Source: an uncultured Christensenellaceae bacterium | Lineage (GTDB): Bacteria; Bacillota_A; Clostridia; Christensenellales; UBA3700 | DNA length: 8,114 nt | Reading direction: 5' to 3' | Assembly: GCA_944381335.1 (NCBI GenBank) | Contig: CALWKT010000009.1 | Coordinates: 1 to 8,114, forward strand | Shown: in pieces, positions 1 to 7,267 of the stretch | Layout: each line of letters opens with the position of its first letter | Numbering within the stretch: the first letter of the stretch is position 1 | Notes under the pieces: model-generated | Database searches by the model: none | What the model saw: only the letters and a program-made list of their open reading frames with translations | What the model was told of the DNA's origin: nothing | Position numbers and translations under genes: made by a program

Positions 1-878
1 TGATAGGACCTCCCGGGGCGGGCAAGACTCTGATGGCAAAATGCGTGCCTACGATAATGCCCGACATGACCTTCGAAGAAGCGGTAGAGGTGACTAAGAT
101 ACATTCCGTCGCGGGAATACTCGACGCGGGGAAGGGAATAGTTACCGCAAGACCTTTCCGCACCCCTCACCACACGGTGACCGTGCCCGCGCTTATGGGC
201 GGCGGCGCAAAGGCGAAACCGGGCGAGGTCAGCATGGCGCACAACGGCGTGCTTTTCCTCGACGAAATGCCGGAATACCAGAGACAGACGTTAGAGAGTC
301 TGAGACAGCCTCTCGAAGACGGCGTTGTGACGGTCTCGCGTGCGAAACAGTCTTTGGATTATCCGGCGAAATTCATGCTGGTCGCGAGTATGAACCCGTG
401 TCCGTGCGGAAATTACGGCAGCAAGACTCAGCAGTGCAGATGCACCGCGGCGGAGATAAGAAGATACGTGTCAAGGCTTTCCGGTCCGCTCATCGACAGG
501 ATAGACCTTCAGGTCGAAGTGGACGGCATAAGTTACGAAGAACTCAGGTTCGCGCCCCCTTCCGAGGACAGCGCGACGATAAAAGCGCGCGTGGAAAAGG
601 CGAGAGCCGTTCAGCGCGAAAGATACAGAGGGAGCGGCGTGCATACCAACGCGCAGATGACGAACGCGCAGATGAAAAAGTACTGCGCGCTCACGCCCGA
701 CTGCGAAAGGATACTGGAAGCGGCGTTCAAAAAACTCAACATGACCGCACGCGCAAGCACCAGAGTTCTCAAGGTGGCGCGCACGATAGCAGACCTCGAA
801 GGCTGCGAAAACATCGAGGTCAGACATATAACGGAGGCGGTGCAATACCGTTCTCTTGACAGAAAATACTGGGAGTGA
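1..878 (+). CDS. yifB: YifB/ComM family Mg-chelatase-like AAA+ ATPase, C-terminal part (5' end cut by window)
   Basis: This is the C-terminal 291 residues of a YifB/ComM protein. The family is usually about 500 residues, so roughly 200 N-terminal residues, including the Lon-protease-like domain, lie left of the window. The visible part opens on the Walker A loop GPPGAGKT (nt 6-29). It continues with the Walker B stretch VLFLDE (nt 249-266), the family Cys cluster NPCPCG...CRC (about nt 393-443), the SGPLIDRIDL segment with a likely arginine finger (about nt 480-512), and the C-terminal Mg-chelatase domain with LNMTARASTRVLKVARTIADLEG-type sequence near the end. ComM homologues act in the cytoplasm as hexameric helicases that help branch migration during integration of transformed DNA; that role is family knowledge. 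The neighbour dprA also serves transformation. An ATG at 33 lies after the P-loop and is not the real start. The frame is intact up to TGA at 876-878. Confidence 0.95.
   Translation, partial: IGPPGAGKTLMAKCVPTIMPDMTFEEAVEVTKIHSVAGILDAGKGIVTARPFRTPHHTVTVPALMGGGAKAKPGEVSMAHNGVLFLDEMPEYQRQTLESLRQPLEDGVVTVSRAKQSLDYPAKFMLVASMNPCPCGNYGSKTQQCRCTAAEIRRYVSRLSGPLIDRIDLQVEVDGISYEELRFAPPSEDSATIKARVEKARAVQRERYRGSGVHTNAQMTNAQMKKYCALTPDCERILEAAFKKLNMTARASTRVLKVARTIADLEGCENIEVRHITEAVQYRSLDRKYWE
648..677 (+). repeat. Two-copy 15-bp tandem repeat inside yifB
   Basis: The unit AACGCGCAGATGA occurs at 648-660 and again at 663-675, giving a 15-bp period and the protein repeat NAQMT-NAQMK. The repeat keeps the reading frame. 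It falls in the linker before the C-terminal domain, where family members usually have a single Asn-x-x-Met type motif, so it looks like a small local duplication or chance codon matching. Confidence 0.6.
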
Positions 879-943
879 TCCCGCCCGGAAAACGCATGAT
901 CTGCGGCGCGGCGGAGACTGAAGACGATATTGAAGAGAGATGA
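875..943 (+). other. Possible 22-codon leader ORF bridging yifB and dprA (doubtful)
   Basis: A GTG at 875-877 overlaps the yifB stop (GTGA). It opens a frame that passes an internal ATG at 896-898 and ends at TGA 941-943, which overlaps the dprA start (ATGA at 940-943). The peptide would be 22 residues from the GTG or 15 from the ATG, acidic at its end (ETEDDIEER). No good ribosome binding site stands in front of either start; the only purine run, GGGAG, touches the GTG itself. The stop/start overlaps are what translational coupling looks like, but an ORF this short arises easily by chance. I do not recognise the peptide. Confidence 0.15.
879..939 (+). other. Short yifB-dprA intergenic gap without clear signals
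   Basis: These 61 bp are the longest non-coding gap in the window. I see no convincing -35/-10 pair. Two weak GC-rich stems are possible (CCGCC 881-885 with GGCGG 910-914, and CGCA 893-896 with TGCG 902-905), but no run of T follows, so this is not an intrinsic terminator. Read-through from yifB into dprA is therefore plausible. Confidence 0.5.
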
Positions 944-1962
944 AGTACAGCGACGACGAAAAAGCATTGATAATGCTGTCATACGAGAGCAGTTATTCCA
1001 AAAAGAGGGAAGCGATCGAAGGCGTTGACAGCCCGAAAGAGCTGTACAGGGACTATTCTCACGCCGACGTGACGATCGAGGAAATGAACAAGAAAGGGAT
1101 CGTTGCCGTCACCGTGCTTTCAGATCTCTATCCCGCGGTACTCAAGGACATATACGATCCGCCCCAGGTGCTTTATTGCAGAGGAGATCTTTCCCTTCTC
1201 GGAGAGGACGTTGAAAGGCTTGCGGTCGTTGGCACACGCAGGATAACGCGATACGGCAAGGACGTCACGAGAGAATTCGTTTCCGCTTTCGCAAAGGCGG
1301 GGATATGCGTGGTAAGCGGGCTTGCAAGAGGCGTGGACAGCGCGGCGCACAAAGCGGCGCTCGAAGAAGGCGGCAAGACGGTTGCCGTGCTCGGGTGCGG
1401 ACCAGACGTGGTATATCCGTCCGAGAACGCGGAACTGTACGACGAGATCGTCAGTAAAGGGCTGGTGATCAGCGAATATCCGCCGGGGACTCCGCCTCAC
1501 GCGTTCAGATTCCCGGAAAGGAACAGGATCATCAGCGGAATAAGCAAAGGCGTGCTGGTGACTGAAGCCGGAGCGGGCAGCGGATCAATGATCACTGCTG
1601 ACTGCGCGATCGAACAGGGCAGAGATCTGTACGTCGTTCCCGGCAACATATTTTCAGAGTCCAGCCGCGGTTGCAACGACAAGATAAAAGAATTGCAGGC
1701 GGCGGCGGTGACTTGTCCGGAAGACATCATCGGGACGAGGGAGCAGAGGGCTGACAGAGAGAGCCTCGCCGTTCAGCTGACGCTCGATCAGGCAAGGATA
1801 ATATCTTTTCTGGAAGAATGTGAGAGCGCGCATTTCAGCGAACTTCTGGAAAAGAGCGGACTTGGCGTGAACGAACTCACCGCGCTGTTGTCCGAAATGG
1901 AAATTTACGGGTTTATAAACAAGCTCGGCGGCAATTATTATTCGATTGCGCGCAGGCTTTAA
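940..1962 (+). CDS. dprA: DNA-processing protein DprA (Smf)
   Basis: This 340-residue protein has the full DprA layout. An N-terminal SAM-like region spans about residues 1-80, the Rossmann-type DNA-binding domain about 85-265, and a C-terminal winged-helix (DML1-like) domain about 280-336. Family motifs are clear: VVGTR (96-100), SGLARGVDSAAH (126-137), FRFPERNRIISG (189-200), EAGAGSGSMITA (209-220) and VPGN (233-236). DprA binds incoming single-stranded DNA in the cytoplasm and loads RecA on it; it is also widespread in bacteria not known to be transformable. The ATG at 940 has only a weak purine run (GAAGAG, 932-937) before it, but the protein begins where the SAM-like region should. One oddity is that the usual LI-x-x-GA segment after the RGCN motif reads KIKELQAAA (about 248-256), with the glycine gone and one extra residue. 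It lies 9 bp before topA. Confidence 0.95.
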   Translation: MKYSDDEKALIMLSYESSYSKKREAIEGVDSPKELYRDYSHADVTIEEMNKKGIVAVTVLSDLYPAVLKDIYDPPQVLYCRGDLSLLGEDVERLAVVGTRRITRYGKDVTREFVSAFAKAGICVVSGLARGVDSAAHKAALEEGGKTVAVLGCGPDVVYPSENAELYDEIVSKGLVISEYPPGTPPHAFRFPERNRIISGISKGVLVTEAGAGSGSMITADCAIEQGRDLYVVPGNIFSESSRGCNDKIKELQAAAVTCPEDIIGTREQRADRESLAVQLTLDQARIISFLEECESAHFSELLEKSGLGVNELTALLSEMEIYGFINKLGGNYYSIARRL

Positions 1963-1966
1963 GGAG
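1961..1966 (+). promoter_or_regulatory. Ribosome binding site of topA
   Basis: AAGGAG overlaps the last two bases of the dprA stop codon and stands 5 nt before the topA ATG at 1972. This is strong and well spaced. Its overlap with the dprA stop suggests that topA is translated from the same transcript. Confidence 0.85.
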
Positions 1967-1971
1967 ACATA

Positions 1972-4092
1972 ATGAAATTAGTCATAGTAGAGTCGCCGTC
2001 AAAGGCAAAGACGATCACAAAATATCTGGGGCAGGGCTACAGAGTCATCGCTTCGGGCGGTCACGTGAGCGACCTTCCGCAGAAGAGTCTGGGCATCGAC
2101 GTGAACAACAATTACAAGCCCGAGTACGTGATCACGCCGTCCAAAGAAGAGACGATCAGACGCATCAAGAGCGAACTTGCAAAGTGCGACAAAGTCTATC
2201 TCGCGACCGACCCGGACCGCGAGGGAGAAGCAATATCGTGGCATCTTGCCAACGTGTGCGGCATCAAGGAAAGGAACGTGCGTATCGTGTTCAACGAAAT
2301 TTCCAAGAAGGCGGTCAATGCCGCGATTGAAAATCCGCACAGCATCAACATGAATCTGGTCAACGCTCAGCAGGCGCGCCGCGTGCTGGACAGACTGGTC
2401 GGCTACGAGCTTTCGCCCGTAATCTCGCGCAAGGTACAAGGCGCGATGAGCGCAGGCAGGGTGCAGTCGGTCGCGCTGAAGATGCTCGTTCAGAGAGAGC
2501 GCGAGATCAGGAACTTCAAGCCCGAAGAATACTGGAATATATACGCGTTCCTGCTCCAGCAGGGAAAGAGCGCCGTTTTCAAGTGCGAGTTCGTGGACGT
2601 GGACGGCAAGAAGTACGAAGCGAAATCCAAGGAAGCCGCGGACAAGATCGTCAAAGCGTCACAGGAAGGCACCTGGACCGTGGACAAGGTCAAGAGAGTG
2701 AATTCTCAGTCCAGACCTCAGCCGCCTTTCACGACGTCGACGATGCAGCAGGACGCTTCGGGAAAACTCTCGCTGACGGCGCCTCAGGTAATGCAGCTTG
2801 CTCAGCAGCTGTACGAAGGCGTGGAACTTGGCAGCGAAGGTCAGGTCGCGCTCGTCACATATATCCGTACGGACAGCGTGCGCATTTCGGACGACGCGCA
2901 GAAAGAAGCGCTTTCTTTCATCAGGAACAATTACGGCGAAGATTTCGCCCCCAAGCGTCCCAACGTATACGTTACGAAGAAGGGCGCGCAGGACGCGCAC
3001 GAAGCGATAAGACCCATTTCGCTTGACCGCACCCCCGAATCCATAAAGGACAAGGTGCCGCGCAATATCTACAAACTTTACAAGCTGATATACGACCGTT
3101 TCGTCGCAAGTCAGATGGCGAACGCGGTTTACGACACGCTGAACGTGCACATAAATTCTCTCAACCCCAACGGGCATACCTGCGGCTATACGCTCAAGGG
3201 CAGAACGCTTGTGTTCAAGGGATATCTGGCGGCATATACGCCGGTCACGGACAGCGAAGAGGAAAAGGACAGCAAGACGCTTCCCGATTTTAAGGAAGGA
3301 CAGCAACTCACGCTCAAGGAGATGCAGAGCGAGCAGAAGTTCACCAAGCCCCCGCTCAGATATACCGATTCCACCCTCGTCAAGGCGATGGAAGAAAACG
3401 GCATAGGGCGTCCGAGCACTTACGCGGCGACGATCACCGTGCTCGCAAAGAGAAAGTATACGGACAAGGAAGGCAAGTATATCCTGCCCACGGAACTGGG
3501 AGAACTGGCGTGCGACTGCCTTTGCAAGTACTTCCCGTATATTATGGACGTCAATTTTACGTCCAATATGGAAAGCGACCTGGACAAGATCGAGGACGGC
3601 ACGACTGAATGGCAGTCAGTCATTGCGGATTTCTATCCCGGTTTCCACGAAAGGGTGCTCAAGGCGCGCGGCGACAACGTCAGCAAGGTCAGACCCAAAG
3701 AGGAAGTCAGCGACGTGATCTGCGAAAAATGCGGCGCGAAGATGGTGGTCAAAGAGGGCAGGTACGGCAAATTCCTCGCTTGCCCCAACTATCCCAAGTG
3801 CAAGAACATCAAGCCGATCGGAGAACCCGTTGCCAAGTGCCCCAAGTGCGGCGGCGACGTCTTTAAGAGGATATCCAAAAAAGGCAAGGCGTATTTCGCG
3901 TGCGGGAATTATCCCAAATGCGACTTCTATTCCTGGGATATTCCGGCGCCCGTGTTCTGCCCGGAATGCGGAAGCTATATGAAGATGTTCAAGGACAAGG
4001 CGGGAAATACCAAATACGTCTGCGCGAACAAGGAGTGCAAACACACAGAGGTCATTGCGACAAGCGAGCCGGGAGACAGAAATGAGAATTGA
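1972..4092 (+). CDS. topA: DNA topoisomerase I (type IA)
   Basis: The enzyme cuts one strand, forms a 5'-phosphotyrosine link and relaxes negative supercoils using Mg2+. The TOPRIM domain at the N-terminus shows IVESPSKAKTI with Glu7 and the acidic set D80-x-D82-x-E84 in TDPDREGEA. The active-site tyrosine is Tyr297 in VTYIRTDSVRIS. Other type IA landmarks are GRVQSVAL (162-169), HEAIRP (343-348) and GIGRPSTYA (477-485). The C-terminus carries three four-cysteine zinc ribbons: C584/C587/C604/C610, C623/C626/C644/C650 and C663/C666/C684/C689. At 706 residues it is of normal length for a Bacillota TopA and the frame is uninterrupted. The start has a strong Shine-Dalgarno and the expected MKLVIVESPSK opening. 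The last 11 bases overlap trmFO. Absence of a reverse-gyrase helicase domain and the full TopA motif set make TopA, not TopB, the clear call. Confidence 0.98.
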   Translation: MKLVIVESPSKAKTITKYLGQGYRVIASGGHVSDLPQKSLGIDVNNNYKPEYVITPSKEETIRRIKSELAKCDKVYLATDPDREGEAISWHLANVCGIKERNVRIVFNEISKKAVNAAIENPHSINMNLVNAQQARRVLDRLVGYELSPVISRKVQGAMSAGRVQSVALKMLVQREREIRNFKPEEYWNIYAFLLQQGKSAVFKCEFVDVDGKKYEAKSKEAADKIVKASQEGTWTVDKVKRVNSQSRPQPPFTTSTMQQDASGKLSLTAPQVMQLAQQLYEGVELGSEGQVALVTYIRTDSVRISDDAQKEALSFIRNNYGEDFAPKRPNVYVTKKGAQDAHEAIRPISLDRTPESIKDKVPRNIYKLYKLIYDRFVASQMANAVYDTLNVHINSLNPNGHTCGYTLKGRTLVFKGYLAAYTPVTDSEEEKDSKTLPDFKEGQQLTLKEMQSEQKFTKPPLRYTDSTLVKAMEENGIGRPSTYAATITVLAKRKYTDKEGKYILPTELGELACDCLCKYFPYIMDVNFTSNMESDLDKIEDGTTEWQSVIADFYPGFHERVLKARGDNVSKVRPKEEVSDVICEKCGAKMVVKEGRYGKFLACPNYPKCKNIKPIGEPVAKCPKCGGDVFKRISKKGKAYFACGNYPKCDFYSWDIPAPVFCPECGSYMKMFKDKAGNTKYVCANKECKHTEVIATSEPGDRNEN
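4071..4075 (+). promoter_or_regulatory. Ribosome binding site that fixes the trmFO start
   Basis: GGGAG, inside the end of topA, stands 6 nt before the ATG at 4082. An in-frame TTG at 4055 would add nine residues (MRQASRETE), but it lies before this site, and those residues precede the point where the FAD-binding fold normally begins. The ATG is therefore preferred. Confidence 0.75.
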
Positions 4093-5386
4093 CGTCGTAG
4101 GTGGCGGCTTAGCCGGCTGCGAAGCGGCGTATCAGCTTCTGAAACGCGGCGTCGAAGTGGTGATATACGAACAAAGAGGAGTGAAAAGCACCCCGTGCCA
4201 CAAGACGGACGCCTTAGCGGAACTGGTATGCAGCAACAGTCTGAAAAGCGAAGCCGAAGATACGGCGAGCGGACTTCTGAAAGCGGAGCTGGATTTGCTG
4301 GACAGTCTCCTTCTCAGATGCGCGAGAGAATGCAGAGTGCCGGCAGGCGGCGCGCTCGCGGTGGACAGAGAGAAGTTTTCTCAAAGAGTGAGAGAAGAAC
4401 TGGAAAGATTTCCTTCTTTCAGGCTGGAGAGAAGAGAAATAGTTTCACTTGACTTCGACGTGCCGGTAGTCATAGCCAGCGGACCGCTCACTTCGGACGC
4501 GCTTGCGGACGCGATAGCGGAAAAGCTGGGCGCGAGTTATCTGGGATTTTACGACGCGGTCGCTCCGATAGTGGACGCTGACAGCGTGGACATGGAAAAG
4601 GCGTTTTTCGCCAGCAGGTACGACAAGGGCGACCCTACCGACTATCTGAACTGTCCGCTGACTAGAGAGGAATACGAAGCGTTCGTGACAGAGCTGACAA
4701 ACGCAAAAGTCGCGACTTTGCACGAGTTCGACAAACGCGAGATATTCGAAGCCTGCATGCCCGTGGAGGTCATGGCAAAGAGAGGCGCGGAAACTCTGAG
4801 ATACGGACCGATGCGTCCCGTCGGGATAAGAGACAGGGAAGGAAAGAGACCTTACGCCGTCGTTCAGCTGAGAAAGGAAAACGGTCAGGGTACGATGTAC
4901 AATCTGGTCGGGTTCCAGACAAATCTGACGTTCGGGGAACAGAAGCGCGTTTTCGGGATGATACCCGCGCTGAAGAACGCAGAATTTCTCAGATACGGCG
5001 TGATGCACAGAAACACGTTTATAAAGGCGCCCGAACTGCTCACCCCCGGTTTTCTGCTGAAAAGCGACGCAAAAATCGCGTTCGCAGGGCAGATGACGGG
5101 CGTGGAAGGATACGTGGAAAGCATTGCGGCAGGACTTATCGCGGCGCTCAACGTATACGCGGCGGCGAAAGGGGAAAGCGAAATAGTTTTTCCCGGCACC
5201 ACCGTCTGCGGGCAATTGCAGAGACACGTAAGCACTCCGTGCGGGGACTATCAGCCGATGAACGCGAATTTCGGGCTGCTTCCTCCGCCGGAAGAGAAAA
5301 TAAGAGACAAGAAAATGCGCAAGGTCGCGTATTACAAACGCGGCGTAAGCGATATGAAGCGGTTTTTAAAAGACCGCATGATCTGA
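4082..5386 (+). CDS. trmFO: TrmFO, folate/FAD-dependent tRNA (uracil-54-C5)-methyltransferase
   Basis: TrmFO makes 5-methyluridine at position 54 of the tRNA T-loop. It takes the carbon from methylenetetrahydrofolate and uses FADH2/NAD(P)H, unlike the SAM-dependent TrmA. The protein is 434 residues, matching the family. It begins with the FAD-binding motif DVVGGGLAGCEAA (4-16), followed by the hallmark CHKTDALAELVCSNSLKS (39-56). It then has EACMPVEVMAKRGAETLRYGPM around 223-244, FQTNLTFGEQKRVF (278-291) and FAGQMTGVEGYVESIAAG (334-351). The two cysteines known to be catalytically important in the Bacillus enzyme correspond here to Cys50 and Cys225. GidA/MnmG is related but longer (over 600 residues), so it is excluded. 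It overlaps topA by 11 bp, consistent with coupled translation, and hslV follows after 12 bp. Bacillus and many relatives have xerC in that place; here there is no room for it. Confidence 0.97.
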   Translation: MRIDVVGGGLAGCEAAYQLLKRGVEVVIYEQRGVKSTPCHKTDALAELVCSNSLKSEAEDTASGLLKAELDLLDSLLLRCARECRVPAGGALAVDREKFSQRVREELERFPSFRLERREIVSLDFDVPVVIASGPLTSDALADAIAEKLGASYLGFYDAVAPIVDADSVDMEKAFFASRYDKGDPTDYLNCPLTREEYEAFVTELTNAKVATLHEFDKREIFEACMPVEVMAKRGAETLRYGPMRPVGIRDREGKRPYAVVQLRKENGQGTMYNLVGFQTNLTFGEQKRVFGMIPALKNAEFLRYGVMHRNTFIKAPELLTPGFLLKSDAKIAFAGQMTGVEGYVESIAAGLIAALNVYAAAKGESEIVFPGTTVCGQLQRHVSTPCGDYQPMNANFGLLPPPEEKIRDKKMRKVAYYKRGVSDMKRFLKDRMI

Positions 5387-5394
5387 AAGGAGGT
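5386..5394 (+). promoter_or_regulatory. Near-perfect Shine-Dalgarno of hslV
   Basis: AAAGGAGGT is a nine-base match to the 16S rRNA anti-Shine-Dalgarno. It starts on the last base of the trmFO stop and stands 4-5 nt before the ATG at 5399. It supports that start over the in-frame ATG at 5411, which has no such site at normal spacing. Confidence 0.85.
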
Positions 5395-5398
5395 CAGA

Positions 5399-5938
5399 AT
5401 GAGCATTGAAATGAGAGGAACCACCATCTGCGCGGTACGCAAGAACGGAAAGATCGCGGTCGCGGGAGACGGTCAGGTCACTATGGGCGAAAGCGTGATC
5501 ATGAAAGGCACGGCAAAAAAGGTGAAGAGGATATACGACGACAAAGTCGTGATCGGTTTTGCCGGTTCGGTCGCGGACGCTTTCACGCTCAGCGAAAAAT
5601 TTGAAAAGATGTTGCAGAAATATTCAGGAAACCTTATGAGAAGCGCCGTCGAACTTGCGGAACTGTGGCGCAACGACAAGCTTCCCAGAAGGCTTGAAGC
5701 CATGCTTATCGTGGCGGATAAGAACGAACTTTACATCGTGTCCGGCAGCGGAGACGTGATCGATCCTGACGGAGACGCATGCGCGATAGGTTCGGGCGGC
5801 AACTATGCCCTGGCGGCGGCGAGAGCGCTGCTCCAGGAAACAGAACTGGCGGCAAAAGAGATCGCGTACAAATCGCTCAAAATAGCCAGCGAGCTGTGCG
5901 TATTCACCAACGACAATATCACGGTAGAGGAGGTATGA
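5399..5938 (+). CDS. hslV: HslV (ClpQ/CodW), peptidase subunit of the HslVU protease
   Basis: HslV forms the double-hexamer proteolytic core of the ATP-dependent HslVU protease in the cytoplasm. It is the bacterial relative of proteasome beta subunits and uses an N-terminal hydroxyl residue as nucleophile. The sequence (179 residues, normal length) shows [20 protein letters not shown] near the start, with the candidate catalytic Thr8 and the conserved Asp24. It then shows [12 protein letters not shown] with the active-site Lys (Lys41 by alignment from memory to Lys33 of E. coli), [12 protein letters not shown] (53-64), the [11 protein letters not shown] region (97-107), and the [16 protein letters not shown] loop (130-145). 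The first seven residues, MSIEMRG, form a leader that must be removed to expose Thr8; E. coli removes only Met. Ser2 is also present, as in Bacillus CodW, where the N-terminal Ser has been reported as nucleophile. hslU starts 1 bp after the stop. Confidence 0.96.
   Translation: MSIEMRGTTICAVRKNGKIAVAGDGQVTMGESVIMKGTAKKVKRIYDDKVVIGFAGSVADAFTLSEKFEKMLQKYSGNLMRSAVELAELWRNDKLPRRLEAMLIVADKNELYIVSGSGDVIDPDGDACAIGSGGNYALAAARALLQETELAAKEIAYKSLKIASELCVFTNDNITVEEV
5926..5934 (+). promoter_or_regulatory. Ribosome binding site of hslU, inside the end of hslV
   Basis: AGAGGAGGT, with core GGAGG at 5929-5933, encodes part of the HslV C-terminus (VEEV) and stands 6 nt before the hslU ATG at 5940. This placement links translation of the two subunits, which must be made together. 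An ATG at 5935 is out of frame. Confidence 0.8.
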
Positions 5939-5939
5939 C

Positions 5940-7250
5940 ATGGAAAAACTCACTCCCAAGCAGATAGTCAAAGAGCTTGACAGATATATAATCGGTCAGC
6001 ACAACGCTAAAAAAGCCGTCGCGGTCGCGCTCAGGAACCGTTACCGCCGCAGCCAGCTTCCTCCCGAGGTCAGCGAGGAGATAACTCCCAAAAACATAAT
6101 AATGCAAGGACCCACAGGCGTTGGCAAGACAGAGATCGCAAGAAGGCTCGCAAAGCTCGTCAAGGCGCCGTTCGTAAAGGTGGAAGCGACCAAGTTCACA
6201 GAAGTGGGTTACGTCGGCAGAGACGTTGAATCCATGATCAGAGACCTGGTCGAAGTTTCCGTACGACTGGTGCGCGACGAAATGATGAAGGACGTTGAGA
6301 TAAAGGCGAAAGCCAACGTCTACGCTCAGCTTTTCAAGGTGGTTTTCCCGCTGAGAAAGACGGTTTACGCCGACAAATCGGACGAGGAAATAAAAGAGAT
6401 CGTAAAGAAAGAACTCGAAAACGGAGAGATTGACAATCTTACCGTCGAAATAGAACTTCCCGAATCCAACAAACCTCAGCAGCTTATGCCGGGCGGCGTG
6501 GAGATCAACATCGGGGACATTATGGGCGGCATCCTTCCCAAACGCAAAAAGCTCAAGAAAGTCACCGTTGCGCGCGCATATTCCGCGCTTATGGAAGCCG
6601 AAGCGGACAGACTGATAGATCAGGACAACGTCAACGCAGAAGCCATACGCCGCGCTGAGAACGAAGGCATAATCTTCATCGACGAGATGGACAAGATCGC
6701 CGGCAAGGGCAACGCCAACGGTCCGGACGTGTCGAGAGAGGGCGTGCAGAGAGACATTCTGCCGATAGTCGAAGGCTGCACGGTCAACACCAAGTACGGG
6801 CAGATAAAGACGGACTACGTTCTGTTCATCGCGGCGGGCGCGTTCCACATTTCTTCCGTTTCAGATCTGATCCCAGAACTTCAGGGCAGATTCCCGATCA
6901 ACGTAAAGCTGGACAGCCTTACCGAGGACGATTTCGTTGAGATCCTGACCAAGACGGACAACGCGATACTCCGTCAGTACGAACAGCTTCTCAGAGTGGA
7001 TAAAGTGCTGATAGAGTTCACAGACGAAGCGATCAGGGAGATAGCTTCCGTCGCCGCGGCGGAGAACGAAAACAGCGAAAACATCGGCGCGAGAAGACTT
7101 CATACGATCATGGAGAGCCTGCTTGACGACATTTCTTACAACGCCGGCAATCTTGACAGCGAAGTCACCGTCAGAATTGACAAGAATTACGTTCTCGAGC
7201 ATCTCGACAAGACGATAAAGACGCTCAATCTTCGCAAATACGTCCTGTAA
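5940..7250 (+). CDS. hslU: HslU (ClpY/CodX), AAA+ unfoldase subunit of the HslVU protease
   Basis: HslU is the hexameric ATPase that unfolds substrates and threads them into HslV. The 436-residue protein is close to the usual length (about 440-465). In order it shows LTPKQIVKELDRYIIGQ at the N-terminus, Walker A GPTGVGKT (57-64), and the pore-loop motif GYVGRD (90-95). An inserted I-domain follows (about 105-240, with a charged stretch at 145-180 and a Met/Gly-rich segment near 183-197). Next come Walker B IIFIDE (244-249), sensor-1 region FIAAGAFH (296-303), the arginine finger in ELQGRFPI (Arg317) and the sensor-2 motif GARRLHT (383-389). The C-terminal RKYVL tail matches the hydrophobic family tail that inserts into HslV to activate it. 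The I-domain and this tail separate it from ClpX. It lies 1 bp after hslV. In Bacillus the next gene is codY; here it is hisS. Confidence 0.97.
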   Translation: MEKLTPKQIVKELDRYIIGQHNAKKAVAVALRNRYRRSQLPPEVSEEITPKNIIMQGPTGVGKTEIARRLAKLVKAPFVKVEATKFTEVGYVGRDVESMIRDLVEVSVRLVRDEMMKDVEIKAKANVYAQLFKVVFPLRKTVYADKSDEEIKEIVKKELENGEIDNLTVEIELPESNKPQQLMPGGVEINIGDIMGGILPKRKKLKKVTVARAYSALMEAEADRLIDQDNVNAEAIRRAENEGIIFIDEMDKIAGKGNANGPDVSREGVQRDILPIVEGCTVNTKYGQIKTDYVLFIAAGAFHISSVSDLIPELQGRFPINVKLDSLTEDDFVEILTKTDNAILRQYEQLLRVDKVLIEFTDEAIREIASVAAAENENSENIGARRLHTIMESLLDDISYNAGNLDSEVTVRIDKNYVLEHLDKTIKTLNLRKYVL

Positions 7251-7251
7251 C

Positions 7252-7256
7252 AGGAG
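7252..7256 (+). promoter_or_regulatory. Ribosome binding site of hisS
   Basis: AGGAG lies 2-6 nt after the hslU stop and 11 nt before the hisS ATG at 7268. The spacing is a little long but usable, and no better start is seen: the protein begins MINIPKGTKDVLP, as the family does. There is no hairpin plus T-run between hslU and hisS. Confidence 0.65.
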
Positions 7257-7267
7257 AAGACAGAAAT

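Noticed and set aside
881..914. GC-rich stems between yifB and dprA as a terminator
   Set aside because: The stems are only 4-5 bp and no T-run follows, so intrinsic termination is not supported.
2659..3306. A 215-codon minus-strand frame and shorter frames opposite and within topA
   Set aside because: They lie inside the conserved TopA core. Their products are arginine-, valine- and histidine-rich shadows with no family signature.
3721..4044. Repeated cysteine motifs at the end of topA as an unusual fused domain
   Set aside because: Three tandem four-cysteine zinc ribbons are a common C-terminal arrangement of bacterial topoisomerase I.
4055..4081. TTG start for trmFO giving nine extra residues
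   Set aside because: The extra residues precede the normal start of the FAD-binding fold, and the Shine-Dalgarno at 4071-4075 fits the ATG at 4082.
4445..5227. A 260-codon open frame on the minus strand opposite trmFO
   Set aside because: It is antisense to conserved TrmFO motifs, has no recognisable domain and no supporting start signal, and is best explained as a composition artefact.
5919..6848. A 309-codon open frame on the minus strand opposite hslU
   Set aside because: It covers hslV/hslU, whose motifs are unmistakable. Its translation is rich in Leu, Val, Phe, His and Tyr with no recognisable family, and it lacks a convincing ribosome binding site. Low use of codons that give antisense stops explains it.
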